Part shown: positions 11,871 through 23,854 of the stretch, in pieces | Position numbering within the stretch: position 1 is the stretch's first letter | Layout: each line of letters starts with the position of its first letter | Assembly: GCA_020002185.1 (NCBI GenBank) | Contig: CM034532.1 | Coordinates: forward strand, 28,959,471 to 29,023,470 | Reading direction: 5' to 3' | DNA from: Paraescarpia echinospica | Lineage: Eukaryota; Annelida; Polychaeta; Sabellida; Siboglinidae | DNA: 64,000 bases | The notes under the pieces: model-generated | Seen by the model: the letters and a program-made list of their open reading frames with translations, nothing else | Told to the model about the DNA's origin: nothing | The model's database searches: none | Translations under genes and position numbers: made by a program

Positions 11871-13671
11871 GACAGCAACATAAAATACGATGCAACAAAT
11901 CAGGACACAACCTCATCCCCGTACAAGGAAATACGGAGGAAAAACAACGTTTAAGCAGAATAGTATTAACGGATGCTTTAGTGACGAACCCCGAATGCCC
12001 CGTTCTACATGCGCCTCGAGGTGGGCGTCTCGGTTACTGCCAACCAGTCGTAGATAGAACCGTGGTCGACGTAATAGTGCTGTGACGAGTCGTCAGTCGG
12101 TATCAAAACAGCTGCCCCGTGACAGTTGTGGAAACTAGGCTATATTCCCAGGGAGCAATGTCCCTGCTGTTGGCATATGTCATGCGACGGGCGTCCTATG
12201 GTACGGGGAAGGCGAGTAGCAGGTGGCGTATGCCCGGGAGGTGTCAAATCTCCGGGGATCCGGAGACCGTCTCGCTAACATAATGAACTTATAAGGAAAA
12301 TCCACCAGTATATGGAATTCGCTGTTAAATTTACGCAGCGTTCTAAAACGCAAATTAACCACCCCCGTATCGCCGAGGATGCTATTCTGATGACACATAA
12401 GCAAAAATGTATCGGTGTTAAGAGTTTTCGGTATACTAGCTAGACCACTGCTGAGGAACGAAATAGATCGTAAAGAGCACAATTGGCTTATGCGTTCGTA
12501 AGAATGTTGACGAAATGATCCCTTGAAACTGGTTAGCTCGGGAAGGGAGTGACTCTGTCCTAACGTATAGGTAAGAGGTCACGAGTGGGGTTTGACAACG
12601 TTTTTCTATCTTAAAGGGGAATCTTGAGGTACTAGATGTTCCGTTAAGATTTAAGAACATGACAGATGCCAGAATCAGTACTATGGGATGAATTACGTCG
12701 GCCTTCTTCCATAACCCGCAAGGCACTCAAGGGAAAAAGTGTGTCAGCTGTCTCTCATCCCGCAGCGGAGACAAAGGCTTTCCGTTGCGTTGGCGTCGAG
12801 GTCAGGATATGGTTCCTGCACCGTAACGGAAGGAGATAGCTAGTCAAAACAGCAATATGTACGTCGCCGAAGTGGTTTGAATAAATACGGGAGACTTGTG
12901 CTTTCAGATGAGGCATATCTGAAGATATTTATTCCATAATTCTTACCAAGCAAAAGATTTAGCGTTTTTTTTAGCGGTGGTGAAATTGCTCAGTGGACGT
13001 ATACAACAAACTCTTCCTGGATTCTCTAACGTAAAGCTAAAGATAACCACACAACGTAACGTGAGTGACACACTAGCATTGAGAAGATGGAGATAGATCG
13101 GCTGTGTTTTGAGAAATGGGAAAGGGCCTTAGGCAATATAACCAATATGTATGGTCTCTGCCTTAATGATGTGCCAGCAACCACGAAGAGGATTAAGCAC
13201 GTATGAATAAAAGGGCTCAAATGTATGAAAAGTCGACGTCTACAGAATGTCACCACGGGATGATATGGCGATTGCCATCCTGGGAGGTTTGTTGGCTTCA
13301 TGCTATTGTTCCCGTAGCCAACCCCATCCAATGAATACGTCATGCTGAAGTGCGGGTAAGACAATGCCCCTTCAAGAAATGGACGTTAAAGCATATATCT
13401 GAGAGTTAAGTTAGCGAGCGCACTCAATGACGTGACGTTTAAACACACATAATTGTATGCCATGTATAGTACGCTGCATGCCAGCTTTGATGCTTAAAAG
13501 AGAACAGTGTGTTCTTATCGGCAATTCGCTAAGCGTAATAGTATGTAATTACGATTTTGTCGTCGTTTATTTTTCGTTACTGACTGAGAACGGCCATTAT
13601 GGGGTGCACCGTTTTAAGCGAAAAGGCGAAGTCATCTCTTTGTTAGATAACCTAAGTACATATACACGATT
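11871..13671. other. no recognised gene or repeat
   Basis: About 1.8 kb of unassigned sequence. Minus frames at 12180-12726 and 13026-13364 have no recognisable domains. Confidence 0.5.
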
Positions 13672-15310
13672 TAACAAGATTTAACAAGATTGCCACCCAG
13701 AGAATTAACTCTAGGTGTCAGGTGGACAAGGAAGCCCTTTGGCTTATCGAGAGTCCGACCCTTTTATCTATGTGTATCCCGCCCGTCTGAGATATGTGTC
13801 GATTTTATTTTTAAACATATTCACGCTACTAGCACCCACACAATCAGCAGATAATCTGTTCCATTCATTTACAGTCCTTTGTGAAAATGAAAACTTGCTT
13901 ATATCTAATCTACTCCGCTCCTTTGCTAATGTAACTTCATGCCCTCTAGTCCTTCTATCTTTCTTAACTGAGAAAAAAATATTTCTATCAATATTTTCAT
14001 AACCATTCAATATTTTAAACACTTCTATCTGATCCCCTCTCAATCTCCTGGTCTCTAGTGTTGTTAAACCGCATTTTTTAGGCGTATTTCATAACTAAGA
14101 TCCCACAGTTTTGGTATCATTTCAGTTGCTCTCCTCTGCACTCTTTCTAGCATATATATGTCCTTCCTGCGATATGGCCTCCACGCTTGAATACAATATT
14201 CTAAATGAGGCCTAACTATTGTTATGTACAGCGGTATTATTAGCTCTTTTTCCTTATACGTTATGTTTCGCCTAATTAATCCAAGGATTTGATTTCCCTT
14301 TGAAGCTGCAATTCCGCACTGCTCTGAAACCTTCATACCAGCACTAATGGTTAACCCTAAGTCCTTTTCTTTTACAGTAGTACTTAGTACAGTACCCCCC
14401 ATTGTATATTCTACCTCTTCGTTCCCATGTCCTGTATGGAGGCATTTACATTTCCCAAAATTGAACAGCATTTGCCACTTTTCAGACCATTTGATCAATC
14501 TGTCAAGATCATCTTGTAAATGCTGTCTATCTCCATCACTTTTAATCCTTCTAAACAGTTTTGTATCATCCGCAAATTTAAACACCTTGCTTGTTATTTC
14601 ATCATCCAAATCGTTGATATATATTAAGAATAATATAGGTCCTAATACTGATCCCTGTGGTACCCCACTCAATACCGATTTCCAATTTGAAGCCCTCCCA
14701 TCAACTACTACACGTTGTCTTCTGTCAATCAGCCATTGTTCTATCCAGTTTATTATACCATTTCCTATGCCATGGGCCTTTAGTTTAAGCAGTAATCTTT
14801 GATGTGGTATTTTGTCGAAAGCTTTTTGAAACTCTAAGTAGACGATATCTACTGGTGATCCCTCATCTACCCACTTAGTGATGTCTTCCAAAAAACATAA
14901 CATATTTGTTAAGCATGACCTCGCTTTTAAAAATGTTGAGATGGGTTTATCAAGTTTTGTTTAACAAGAATATCCATCATGTGATCTTTAATTAGTCTTT
15001 CTAATAATTTGCAAATCACTGATGTTAAACTCACTGGTCTATAGTTCTCTGACTGGTTTCTCGAACCTTTTTTAAATAACGGTATAATGTTTGCCTCTTT
15101 CCATTCTAAAGGAACCACTCCCTCTTCTAATGACAAATTGAAAACTGTTGCAAGCGGTACGCTAATTTGTTCTACAATTTCCAATAGTAGTTTGGGCGGA
15201 ATCCCATCCACTTCAGGTGATTTATTATCCTTCATAGCCCTTATTTTCTTAGCTACCATTTCCGGGGTTACAATTAATTGTCCTAAATAGTCTGAATCTG
15301 CCCCCTTGAA
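13672..15310 (-). mobile_element. 5'-truncated CR1-like non-LTR retrotransposon
   Basis: The element lies on the minus strand: its 5' break is near 15310 and its 3' end near 13672. It retains most of the reverse transcriptase and the C-terminal region but has lost ORF1 and the endonuclease. After the stop at 13768-13770 comes a ~95-bp 3' UTR ending in a direct repeat of the decamer AAATCTTGTT (13672-13692), which matches the habit of CR1-clade elements of ending in short tandem repeats rather than poly(A). The LSGVPQGSVLGPILFLIYIN and LRGDQIEVFKILNGYENID motifs are typical of this clade. Truncation at the 5' end is the normal result of incomplete target-primed reverse transcription. Confidence 0.9.
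13768..15300 (-). pseudogene. CR1-like reverse transcriptase, frameshifted
   Basis: Three consecutive frames make up the C-terminal ~500 residues of the ORF2 protein: 15300-14927 (fingers, with ENYRPVSLTSVICKLLE), 14903-14064 (palm and thumb) and 14043-13768 (C-terminal end). RT motif A is YLEFQKAFD, where the family has an aspartate at the third position; this is one of the catalytic metal-binding residues, so the change to Glu should abolish activity. The FADD motif is intact. A single-base loss or gain near 14920 and one near 14065 break the frame. All three segments keep coherent protein sequence, so decay is fairly recent. Confidence 0.9.
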
Positions 15311-16598
15311 CTTGTGGTAGGGTAAGGCATGCTAAACGAGAATCGAGCTTGTCCCGAAGTGACTGTCTAAGTGGGCAAAGTCATATAAACGTGAGAAAAT
15401 AATGTACCTTTTTTAGATGTGTTTTGTGGTGGAATATACGATAAATGACAAGATTGATGGTTTATGAAATTATGCATATGACACTTAGTAAGCAACTTGT
15501 TATTGAATAATTTGGTAATAACCTGCGTACCTAATTAGTTAAATACAGTTTCTGACAATGAGCTTACAACTTCACATCTCGCTACGATGTTTGTCCCAGC
15601 AAACACAATGACATCGACTCGAGTCCAGCTGTGATAAAAACGATTTTCTTTTGGTGTCAATATTAATTTATCTATTTCAGTAATATTATATTCAAACAGT
15701 TTGTAAGCTGTCAATTAACTTTTTTGTAATATTACGTTAGCCTCACATCTCCTGCACATCTCTTCATCTAGACACGGTGATCGCTGATATGCATTAAACG
15801 TTACCGTCAGCCCCGGGTTATCACATTACGCCAATTTCCTATTGTTGTCTGTACATTCGTCCTGTCTATGTTCATTTCGCAGAAACTTTAACAAAGTCAT
15901 TCGTACATATCACGCAACTACCAGTTACACGCATGCGTAAACGCTTATTACAAAGGTTGCTCAACGCGACCAACAGACAACACGCAATATTCGCACAACT
16001 CGCAATATTCGCGCCGACCTGTGTGTAATTGAACGTTGGTGATGCCAGACGCCGTAGAGTGTAGACCCACCGTTTCTGCTTGCAAACAAAGCCGCCCAGA
16101 CACAAAACAAGGCCAACGGTAGAGACGGCGGGGTGAGACCGCCTTGGATGTTTCTGGGTTGGCGCTATCGGTGCCGTTGATCGGAATGCCAACGGGGCAT
16201 GTTGACTTAACCAGCGGTGTTAAACATGGCTGCCTAGCATTATAACTCAATAAGTGATTCCACAATAGGTAGCTATTAGAAATATAACTCGTTGGTGTGA
16301 GCATGCAGTAATTACCTGTATATGTGTTGATACCGGTCTTCTTCGTACAAAAGGAAACGCTGATTGCATACGTGTACGGGAATTACAATAATCGCGTGTC
16401 CGATCACACTCATTGACGTTGTTGACAACTTGGGCCATAGCCACATATAACACTGACGATGACATTGACGTCGATGAACACCACATAGATGATATTTAAA
16501 ACAAAGAATCAACTAATTCTTTATCCGTGATTCGTTTTTCGTTGAAATGACCTACAGTGGCTCCTGATAGTCGACTCACACTCCCAGTGAGTGGAACA
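15311..16598. other. no recognised gene or repeat
   Basis: AT-rich to mixed unassigned sequence; frames at 15870-16500 on the minus strand are short and overlapping. Confidence 0.5.
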
Positions 16599-17120
16599 AT
16601 TGATTAAAAGGAAAAGAAGTAAGTTCTTATATAGCGCGACATCCAGTTCTTAGGACTGCTCAACGCGCTTTACACTTCACTCCCTGGCAGACCTGTTCTT
16701 ATATAGCGCGACATCCAGTTCTTAGGACTGCTCAACGCGCTTTACACTTCACTCCCTGGCAGATCTGTTCTTATATATCGCGATATCCAGTTCTTAGGAC
16801 TGCTCAACGCGCTTTACACTTCACTCCCTGGCAGACGTGTTTATATATAGCGCGACATCCAGTTCTTAGGACTGCTCAACGCGCTTTACACTTCACTCCC
16901 TGGCAGACCTGTTCTTATATAGCGCGACATCCAGTTCTTAGGACTGCTCAACGCGCTTTACACTTCACTCCCTGGCAGACCTGTTCTTATATAGCGCGAC
17001 ATCCAGTTCTTAGGACTGCTCAACGCGCTTTACACTTCACCGCCAGGCAAAAACACCATCAAGGAAGTATTCAGCGTCCCACCGCAATGACTGCGCGAAA
17101 CTATTCCACCACTGTTTGTG
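16599..17120 (-). mobile_element. SINE copy with tandemly amplified tail
   Basis: The minus-strand SINE runs from about 17120 (central block) through 17040 to its tail. The tail segment is repeated six times with an exact 72-bp period, starting at 16624, 16696, 16768, 16840, 16912 and 16984. Each unit spans TTCTTATATAGCGC, CCAGTTCTTAGGACTGCTCA, ACGCGCTTTACACTTCAC and TCCCTGGCAGACCTG, that is, only the 3' part of the SINE in reverse. Units differ at very few positions. The head is missing. Confidence 0.9.
16624..17050. repeat. 6 x 72-bp tandem repeat derived from SINE tail
   Basis: Six units of 72 bp with near identity; the fourth unit begins TTTATATATAGCGC instead of TTCTTATATAGCGC. The breakpoints fall within the tail and within the GACCTGTTC block, sharing TGTTC, which suggests unequal exchange or replication slippage seeded by that microhomology. 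Confidence 0.95.
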
Positions 17121-18243
17121 GTTATAAAAGGAACAGCATTGAAATCTCTGTTATGTTTTGCAATGTTGATCACCCTCCTCGTACATGTAGATATATTAAA
17201 AGGAACAATTGATATATGGAACACTTTTAAACAATTACGAAGGCGAAAAACACACACATTTGCCGTCAGACAATCAAGAGCCATTTTCACAGACATACGG
17301 ACCAGGAACAAAGACTGGTAAAACTTTGTTTGTGTCAATGCCTATAGCTAATGTTCGTTTTTAGTTGTTTGTTTAGTGGAAGTAGCATTGGGGGTAGGCC
17401 TACTTCTAGTTTCCATGAATACTTATCTTTATTTAAACAAATAAAAACAAACAAAATCCTATCAGACTATACCCAGCAATAAAGGTATGACTTAGGAAAT
17501 ATGCTCCTCTAATTTCTGTAATGCAATAAGCGCGGAATATTCATTTTTTTAGTAGATTTTCAAAACATGAGCTTATGTCACGAGTGTAAGGTGAGGCATC
17601 GTCTCCCTGCAACACCCCGTCGACTGTGCTGTTTCCGCCGCTAGTGGGAATCAACTCTTATCGTCGACGTCAGAGCATTCACGCAACGCCGGTATCTATT
17701 TATGTCATAAAGGAGCGATCCCGTCTAGACAGCGCTGCTTAGGAATTAACCGCCATACCCCAGTTCTCGGATGCAAACGGTGCGTGTGGTATTCGCTTTC
17801 CATACGTACTTTAGACCGAATGCCATGACGGTCGAATTCCGATAGGAATGTTCCGAAATGAGAATGCTTCACGAAGCGTGTGTCATGTTTCGTTCAACAA
17901 ACTTACACCCAATCAAACGTTACGTCATACGAAAGCATTTGTTTCTTTAAACCGGCCTCTGAGGTAATAGTCATTTTAGCATAGGCGTTTCGCTTCACGT
18001 AGAGTTAGTTCTCTAACTTATAGGCCGGTCACGTCTTATTAAATGTTGCGCGGAGATACGTAGGTTTATATACGTATACGGATAGAACTTCATTCATTAA
18101 TGAATTGCTACGTGTATTTGTTGACGTTATTTAACAAAAGACATACGTTTTACAGACGATGTACTCTAGATATCTATGAACAGTTATAACGTAACAAGAC
18201 TGGAAAACACGCGTAATTTTACAATAATTGACGCTTAGGGACG
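17121..18243. other. no recognised gene or repeat
   Basis: Unassigned; no open frame above chance. Confidence 0.5.
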
Positions 18244-18248
18244 AGTCA

Positions 18249-18404
18249 CAGAGGCGTACCCAGGATTGCTATGTTGGGGGTTTCCAAATGGGTATCACTG
18301 TAAAGCTGAAAGTTGCATGTCATCATTCACTGTACGTTGCTAAATAGTATGGGATTTTTTTGGGCTTTCCGGGCAATGAGAAAACCCCCCTGGGTGCGTC
18401 CCTG
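18249..18404. mobile_element. hAT-like MITE, 156 bp
   Basis: The ends are inverted: CAGAGGCGTACCCAGG on the left, and CAGGGACGCACCCAGG read inward from 18404, each followed by a G-rich or C-rich run. AGTCA is directly repeated on both sides (18244-18248 and 18405-18409). Ends starting CAG are usual for hAT elements; most hAT elements make 8-bp duplications and some groups 5-bp ones, so the superfamily call is inference. No transposase. Confidence 0.7.
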
Positions 18405-18409
18405 AGTCA

Positions 18410-19983
18410 AATATCACCACAGTGGAAACAACTCAGACATAATATGGTTGACGGCCTAGTAGAGCATTCCGCTTAATGGACAATAATTATTTCTCACCGC
18501 TTCAAGTCTACAGCTGAGTCTGTATTACGGCTGTGTACGAGATACGTTAAACTGACACGAGTTACTGATATGCGTGAAGTGTTGTGATATGTTTGGAGTC
18601 TAGAACGTACACCTGAAACTAACTAATGCGGAGAAACAGCGTCGCTCTGTTTATCGTCACCGGAAGCAAACAGCGCCAAATTGTAATGACTGTTCTCATC
18701 AAAGAGACGTTTTCGCGTCACCTGATATATATACAACTATTGTTCAAAAATTTCCCGAAATGCTTTGCTTGCCCGGAATGTTCCGGTTCGCATTTGATTC
18801 GGTATGGACTATTACATCACAATATGGCTGTGCGTATTCGTTTACATGTTTTTGTAATGAACCATTCCGTGAAGTACTCGATTCGACTGTATACTTGCAG
18901 TGAGAATCCAACTCAACTGAGTTGCTAATAAAACATGTTTTATCTTGATATCTTATCTTATCAATGGAAATTATGAAGGTTAGGTTTATTATTGTTAGTG
19001 GTTAGTTAATTGTTGAAAGCTAAACTTGTAAAATTGTTAAAAGTTGTTGAAAGGTAAACGCAGTTGTGCCCGATGTGACAAGTTCTGTGTGTTGCTATGG
19101 AACTAGGACAAAAGCGCTATGTCTTTCCGTATTTTGCATGCAAGAAAACATAACATATTTATATGTATAGACCACTTAACCTACTTAATACATAAACGAT
19201 ATAAAGGCAGCCAATCCGGAAATATCTTGCTAAATATAATTAAAGAGGCGTGGTAACGCTAGAAACACCTGGCTACGAACGTCCTATACCGGCATTGGAC
19301 ACATACCAGGCAGGTTCTTTGATAGAGTTGTTGTTTAGCGCCCATTCATCGGTTCGGATAACGTTCTCCGAAAGTGTTGATGTGACTCGTATCGCCATGG
19401 TATATCAGATACGATATACCCACAGCGTCACTCGCGAGTTATAAAAACATATTTTTCCTGTTCTTTTAGCAGTAAACATAATCTCGCATAACGCCTACGT
19501 GTTTTTTATTTTGGCAAATTGTAACTAGCCTCATCATTAATAAATGGGAGTGTCTGGGAAAAGGAGTAAACGAAGACGTATGCGTCTAGCGTTCATACCG
19601 GACCCACGCCGTGCCCGTTGTCGGCCAAGGATCGGTTGGAAGCTTTACAAAATCTTGACTGCGTTATCAGATGAAAGCCGAGCACCTAATGCACCTAATG
19701 CAGAGTTACAGAACTCGTTATAGTCGGGAATGGAAGCCAAATCCGATCCCTTTTGATGGAGACGAACTACGGGCGTTTCTTTTTGAAAAGAGGCTTTGGA
19801 ACACTTGTCGTTGGTGTTTTTAATCAAATGTGCATGTCTTCCTTGGCTTAGCAGCTGCTCCTCTCCACTCTGGGCTGACACCGGGCACCATGGGACACAT
19901 CGACTTGTTCTCGTCACCGTCAGGCCAGTTAATTCCAACAACAACTCGACTTCATTTAAGCCCACCAATATAAATAGCTCGAT
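18410..19983. other. no recognised gene or repeat
   Basis: Unassigned; several short frames but no domain or splice pattern. Confidence 0.5.
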
Positions 19984-20055
19984 GCTCCTTTGTACAACTG
20001 ACTGAACTGTAGCAACGTGGATTGAACAAAATTGTTGGCCATGCTTCGACATGAC
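19984..20055 (-). mobile_element. SINE internal fragment
   Basis: ACTGAACTGTAGCAACGT and the following AAAATTGTTGGCC...TTCGACA block match the region just 3' of the tRNA-like head in the copies at 11500, 46350, 59840 and 60720. Confidence 0.55.
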
Positions 20056-20192
20056 ATCAAGAGGATTCGAATGACGATTCTCTCGGGTGTTGACAACTAT
20101 TTGAAAGATGGTATAAACATACTCGGATCATGTGCTCACAATGACATTAGAAAGACTACACGAAGCAACTCTTACTTAACGTGTGTTCTCCT

Positions 20193-20548
20193 CTTTCCCT
20201 GAAGTCCGGGATGAGGCCGGTCTCGATACTAGTCCCCTTTCCCTGAAGTCCTGGATGAGGCCGGTCTCGATACTAGTCCTCTTTCCCTGAAGTCCGGGAT
20301 GAGGCCGGTCTCGATACTAGTCCTCTTTTCCTGTAGTCCGGGATGAGGCCGGTCTCGATGCTAGTCCTCTTTCCCTGAAGTCCGGGATGAGGCCGGTCTC
20401 GATACTAGTCCTCTTTCCCTGTAATCCGGGATGAGGCCGGTCTCGATGCTAATCCTCTTTCCCTGAAGTCCGGAATAAGGCTGGTCTCGATAATAGTCCT
20501 CTATTTATGTTTTCTTTTCTCTTTGAGGCTGGTCTCGATACTAGTCCT
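20193..20548. repeat. 44-bp tandem repeat, ~7 units plus a partial
   Basis: Seven units of 44 bp run from 20193 to 20500, each with CTTTCCCTGAAGTCCGGGAT, GAGGCCGGTCTCGATACTAG and TCCT. The last units are more diverged, and a partial unit (GAGGCTGGTCTCGATACTAG) reappears at 20524-20548. No coding potential. Confidence 0.95.
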
Positions 20549-22317
20549 GTGTTTATGTTTTCTGTTCTTTTTCTTTCCCTACCACTGTTCTTTAATTCTC
20601 CAACCGTCTTCACCCCCTGTGTGTTTCCTTCCCGTTCTCCCTCCTCTCCCCCTCCAACTATCTCTTGATACAGTCCTCAAATCGCAGTCTTGATCGTCCT
20701 CGTCTCCGTTTACGTTCCTGTTTCAGAGCAGCTGCTTTCTTCACTGACCGTTCTTCTCCCATTTTCTACATGTGTCCAGCACAAAAGAACCTTCTCAAAG
20801 TTTCTAAACCTCAATTTAAGACAGCAAATGTTTCAGAATGGCAGCCGTGGGCCAGAACAGGAGAAGCTAATTCGCAAAAGTTCCGGTTCTCTGTTGCTCC
20901 CTTGATGCAAGAGACAAGACTAGAAGAAGAATCGTCGCTCGGTATGGCCACTGAGCCGAACCGGCGCCTCTCATCAAACAGCTCGGAATGAGTCGTATCA
21001 AACATAAGATTGCTCTCTGTGGGATGTCACATGATCTCATCATAGCCGGCGGCGAAACCATTGTGGTAATACAGTACGGGACGTTTTCTTGGAAAACACG
21101 CAACACCCATACAGTCATGTAAACGAATTCCAATTGTTTGAGCACTGGAAAAGGTTTGTCACATAGGGGACAATACAACTATTTGTACTGTTTGGTTGCA
21201 CAGTTCAATCGTGACAATATAGCGGCGCGTACACGTCATGATCAGGTGTGTTATATTTAAGCGCAAGTCAAGTGGAATAGGAAGATACACACATGCATAG
21301 ACGCACGTTTACACGAGCGATTTTTGTCGATAGTATATGTATACTGCGTGTGCGTATTATTACCTCGTATCAATCCCAACTAATTTTTTTATTAAATGTC
21401 GTGTCGACTCCCGCTCTTGTTGGTCGCGACGGCCGCTGATTGGCTACTGCGTTACAATTTACACACAACCGTCGTAGAAATTGAATCGGTTCCAATTCTA
21501 CGACGCAATCATAGACGTACGTTTGAACTACGGAATCCTCTCGCAGAGGTGTTTACATGAGCGATGGTTGTTGCCCGATTATACAACACGATGTTGTAAA
21601 CATGATCGGATAAAAAATAGATATGCAACTGCTAGTATAAACCAGTATTAACGTCCGGTTTGATCAGCCAGTGGAACTGTACCTATATCATTCTACAGTT
21701 CAACCAGATGTAATATAACGTTGATGACGACGCACGTGTCATCCAAACATCTGGAGACAATTGACCCAAGTGACAATATCCTCCCATCGTCTTCTCCGAA
21801 TCGAAACAGGTGGAGTTCCGTCGATGTTTCTGCGCATCTTTCTGTTCGCGTTTCCTCCTGTCCGCTGCAGATGCGACACCCGTCAAGACGACATTCACAC
21901 CTGCCTGGTGTGTTAGTGGCGTTGGGCATACACGTTACGCTCGCAATCTCACGTCACACGCGACGCTATTATTTCCGCAGTGTTGGTGTAATATGTTATA
22001 CGTTGCCCGTCAGTGTAGGGTGTAGACCCAATCGCGGGCAACATGGCAAGACGTATCATTGAGGCTCGGTTTGGAGTGTTAATAACTATATCGGATTACG
22101 TGAGATAATACACGCACGCATACACGTGTATAAGTCAATGTTAAAGGCACTCGGGGCCGCCATGCAGTTGATAGTACTAGAGAATACAACGCTAAATAAT
22201 CGCCACCTATGTCAGGCCTTCTTATGACGGGCATTGGCTAGCGGACGTCAGATAGATGTCCGTTTGTCGTATATGTGCAACACAACGTTGCGCAGTACGG
22301 CTGGTGTGAGATTGTAC
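20549..22317. other. mostly unassigned; possible gene relic at 20811-21190 (-)
   Basis: On the minus strand, frames at 21178-21125 and 21120-20811 read CPLCDKPFP near the start, then LHDC after a frame change, and end in a Ser-rich acidic segment followed by a stop at 20811. The C-x2-C...C spacing resembles a C2HC ubiquitin-binding-type finger, but one ligand is missing and two frame breaks are needed. The rest of the interval is unassigned. Confidence 0.25.
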
Positions 22318-22385
22318 ATGGACCCACGTGGTATACTGTCCGGGGTCCATTTACCACGGCGTGCGATATGGACCCCTTTGTAAAA
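22318..22385. repeat. isolated diverged copy of the 67-bp repeat
   Basis: GGGGTCCATTTACCACGG, with GATATGGACCCC beside it, is an inverted match to the CCGTGGTAAATGGACCCC block of the array at 22663. Confidence 0.6.
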
Positions 22386-22662
22386 AAAATGGAACTGTTT
22401 ATGTTTTTAGTGATTTAAAAATATTGACATGGTTTACTGATGTGCATACATTAAAAATGTATAATTCTGAAAGGCAAAATTGTACCAACAACGTTACAAT
22501 GTTAATAACCGAGCTACTGAAATAGCCACTGTTGATTTAGACCAGTAAGGTTTGGACACATTTATGGCATATATAGTTTTATATCCGAACATCTATGAAC
22601 CACTTCTAATTCACTCAACACATTGGAAAGTATTTGTTAACAGGGGGTGGGCATTTTCGAAG

Positions 22663-23010
22663 CCGTGGTAAATGGACCCCCGGTCCATATACAACGGGAT
22701 CCATTTACAACATCGCACCGGGCCCCACACCGTGGTAAATGGACCCCCGGTCCATATACAACGGGATCCATTTACAACATCACACCGGGCCCCACACCGT
22801 GGTAAATGGACCCCCGGTCCATATACAACGGGATCCATTTACAACATCACACCGGGCCTCACACCGTGGTAAATGGACCCCCGGTCCATATACAACGGGA
22901 TCCATTTACAACATCACACCGGGCCCCACACCGTGGTAAATGGACCTCCGGTCCATATACAACGGGATCCATTTACAACATCGCACCGGGCCTCACACCG
23001 TGGGAAATAA
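22663..23010. repeat. 67-bp tandem repeat, five units and a partial
   Basis: Units start CCGTGGTAAATGGACC at 22663, 22730, 22797, 22864 and 22931; a sixth begins at 22998 and breaks off after about 12 bp. Units differ at only one to three positions. Within a unit, GGTAAATGGACC can pair with GGTCCAT and GGATCCATTTAC, so each unit can fold on itself. Because 67 is not a multiple of three, the reading frame rotates and coding use is unlikely. Confidence 0.95.
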
Positions 23011-23854
23011 TTCGGCATAGACGACATCACATTGAGAAACGGACATGAACGGCGGATGTGAGGCAGTTGCACAGCATGGCAACGTGTGACTTTTACGGGG
23101 ATGTCGCACAAGGCTACAGGGTGTTAGGCGGGGTTTCCTTTGAACGCGATCATGTTGACATAACAGGCCACAAATATTTGTTACAGCGTTTCAACAAATG
23201 TCACTGTCGAACACGATTAATTAGTAACTGCCCCGACGACGAGATAGGCGTGTGCGTTGTTGACTTCATGAAACATTTGGTCGAATTTATTTACGTGCAG
23301 TATTTTGTTTGATGCATACAACAGCTTATACGTGATTAAATTATATAACAACAGGCGACATGCACAAGATGACACGGCGCCCGTCACACAGCAACGAAAA
23401 TGTTCTGCGTAGAAGTAACGAAGACGTTTTCTTTAGCGTGACAAAATTTAAATCGTTCCTGACAGGGTAAATAAACCCAGCAAATGAACCCAACCCAAAC
23501 TATATAGATTTCATTCCACTAAGAGAGATATCGAAGGCGCTAAAAGCGAATGTTCATTAAAAAGTGCCCGCATCAATCTACTTTTGCCGTCAGATTTCCG
23601 CGAGCCACTTCGCACTCGCGAAGTCAGTGGCTCGCTAGACGGCTGCGGAATTTTAACTGGGAAATATTTCTCCGATGCGCTGTATTTTGCCGATGACTCT
23701 CCCAGTTGCTAGAGATACTGAGGGTTGTTCCGCGTGATAGAAAGTGAATGTTTAATCACTCACTCCGATAAGAATGATTACAGCTGTGGGGAGCTGCAGT
23801 CATTTAGAAAACCAAAATAGGTTGGCAGACACAATAAAAAATGGTTCTGGTGTC
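23011..23854. other. no recognised gene; small hairpin near 23600
   Basis: CGAGCCACTTCGC and GCGAAGTCAGTGGCTCG at about 23598-23634 form an imperfect hairpin. Otherwise unassigned. Confidence 0.45.
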
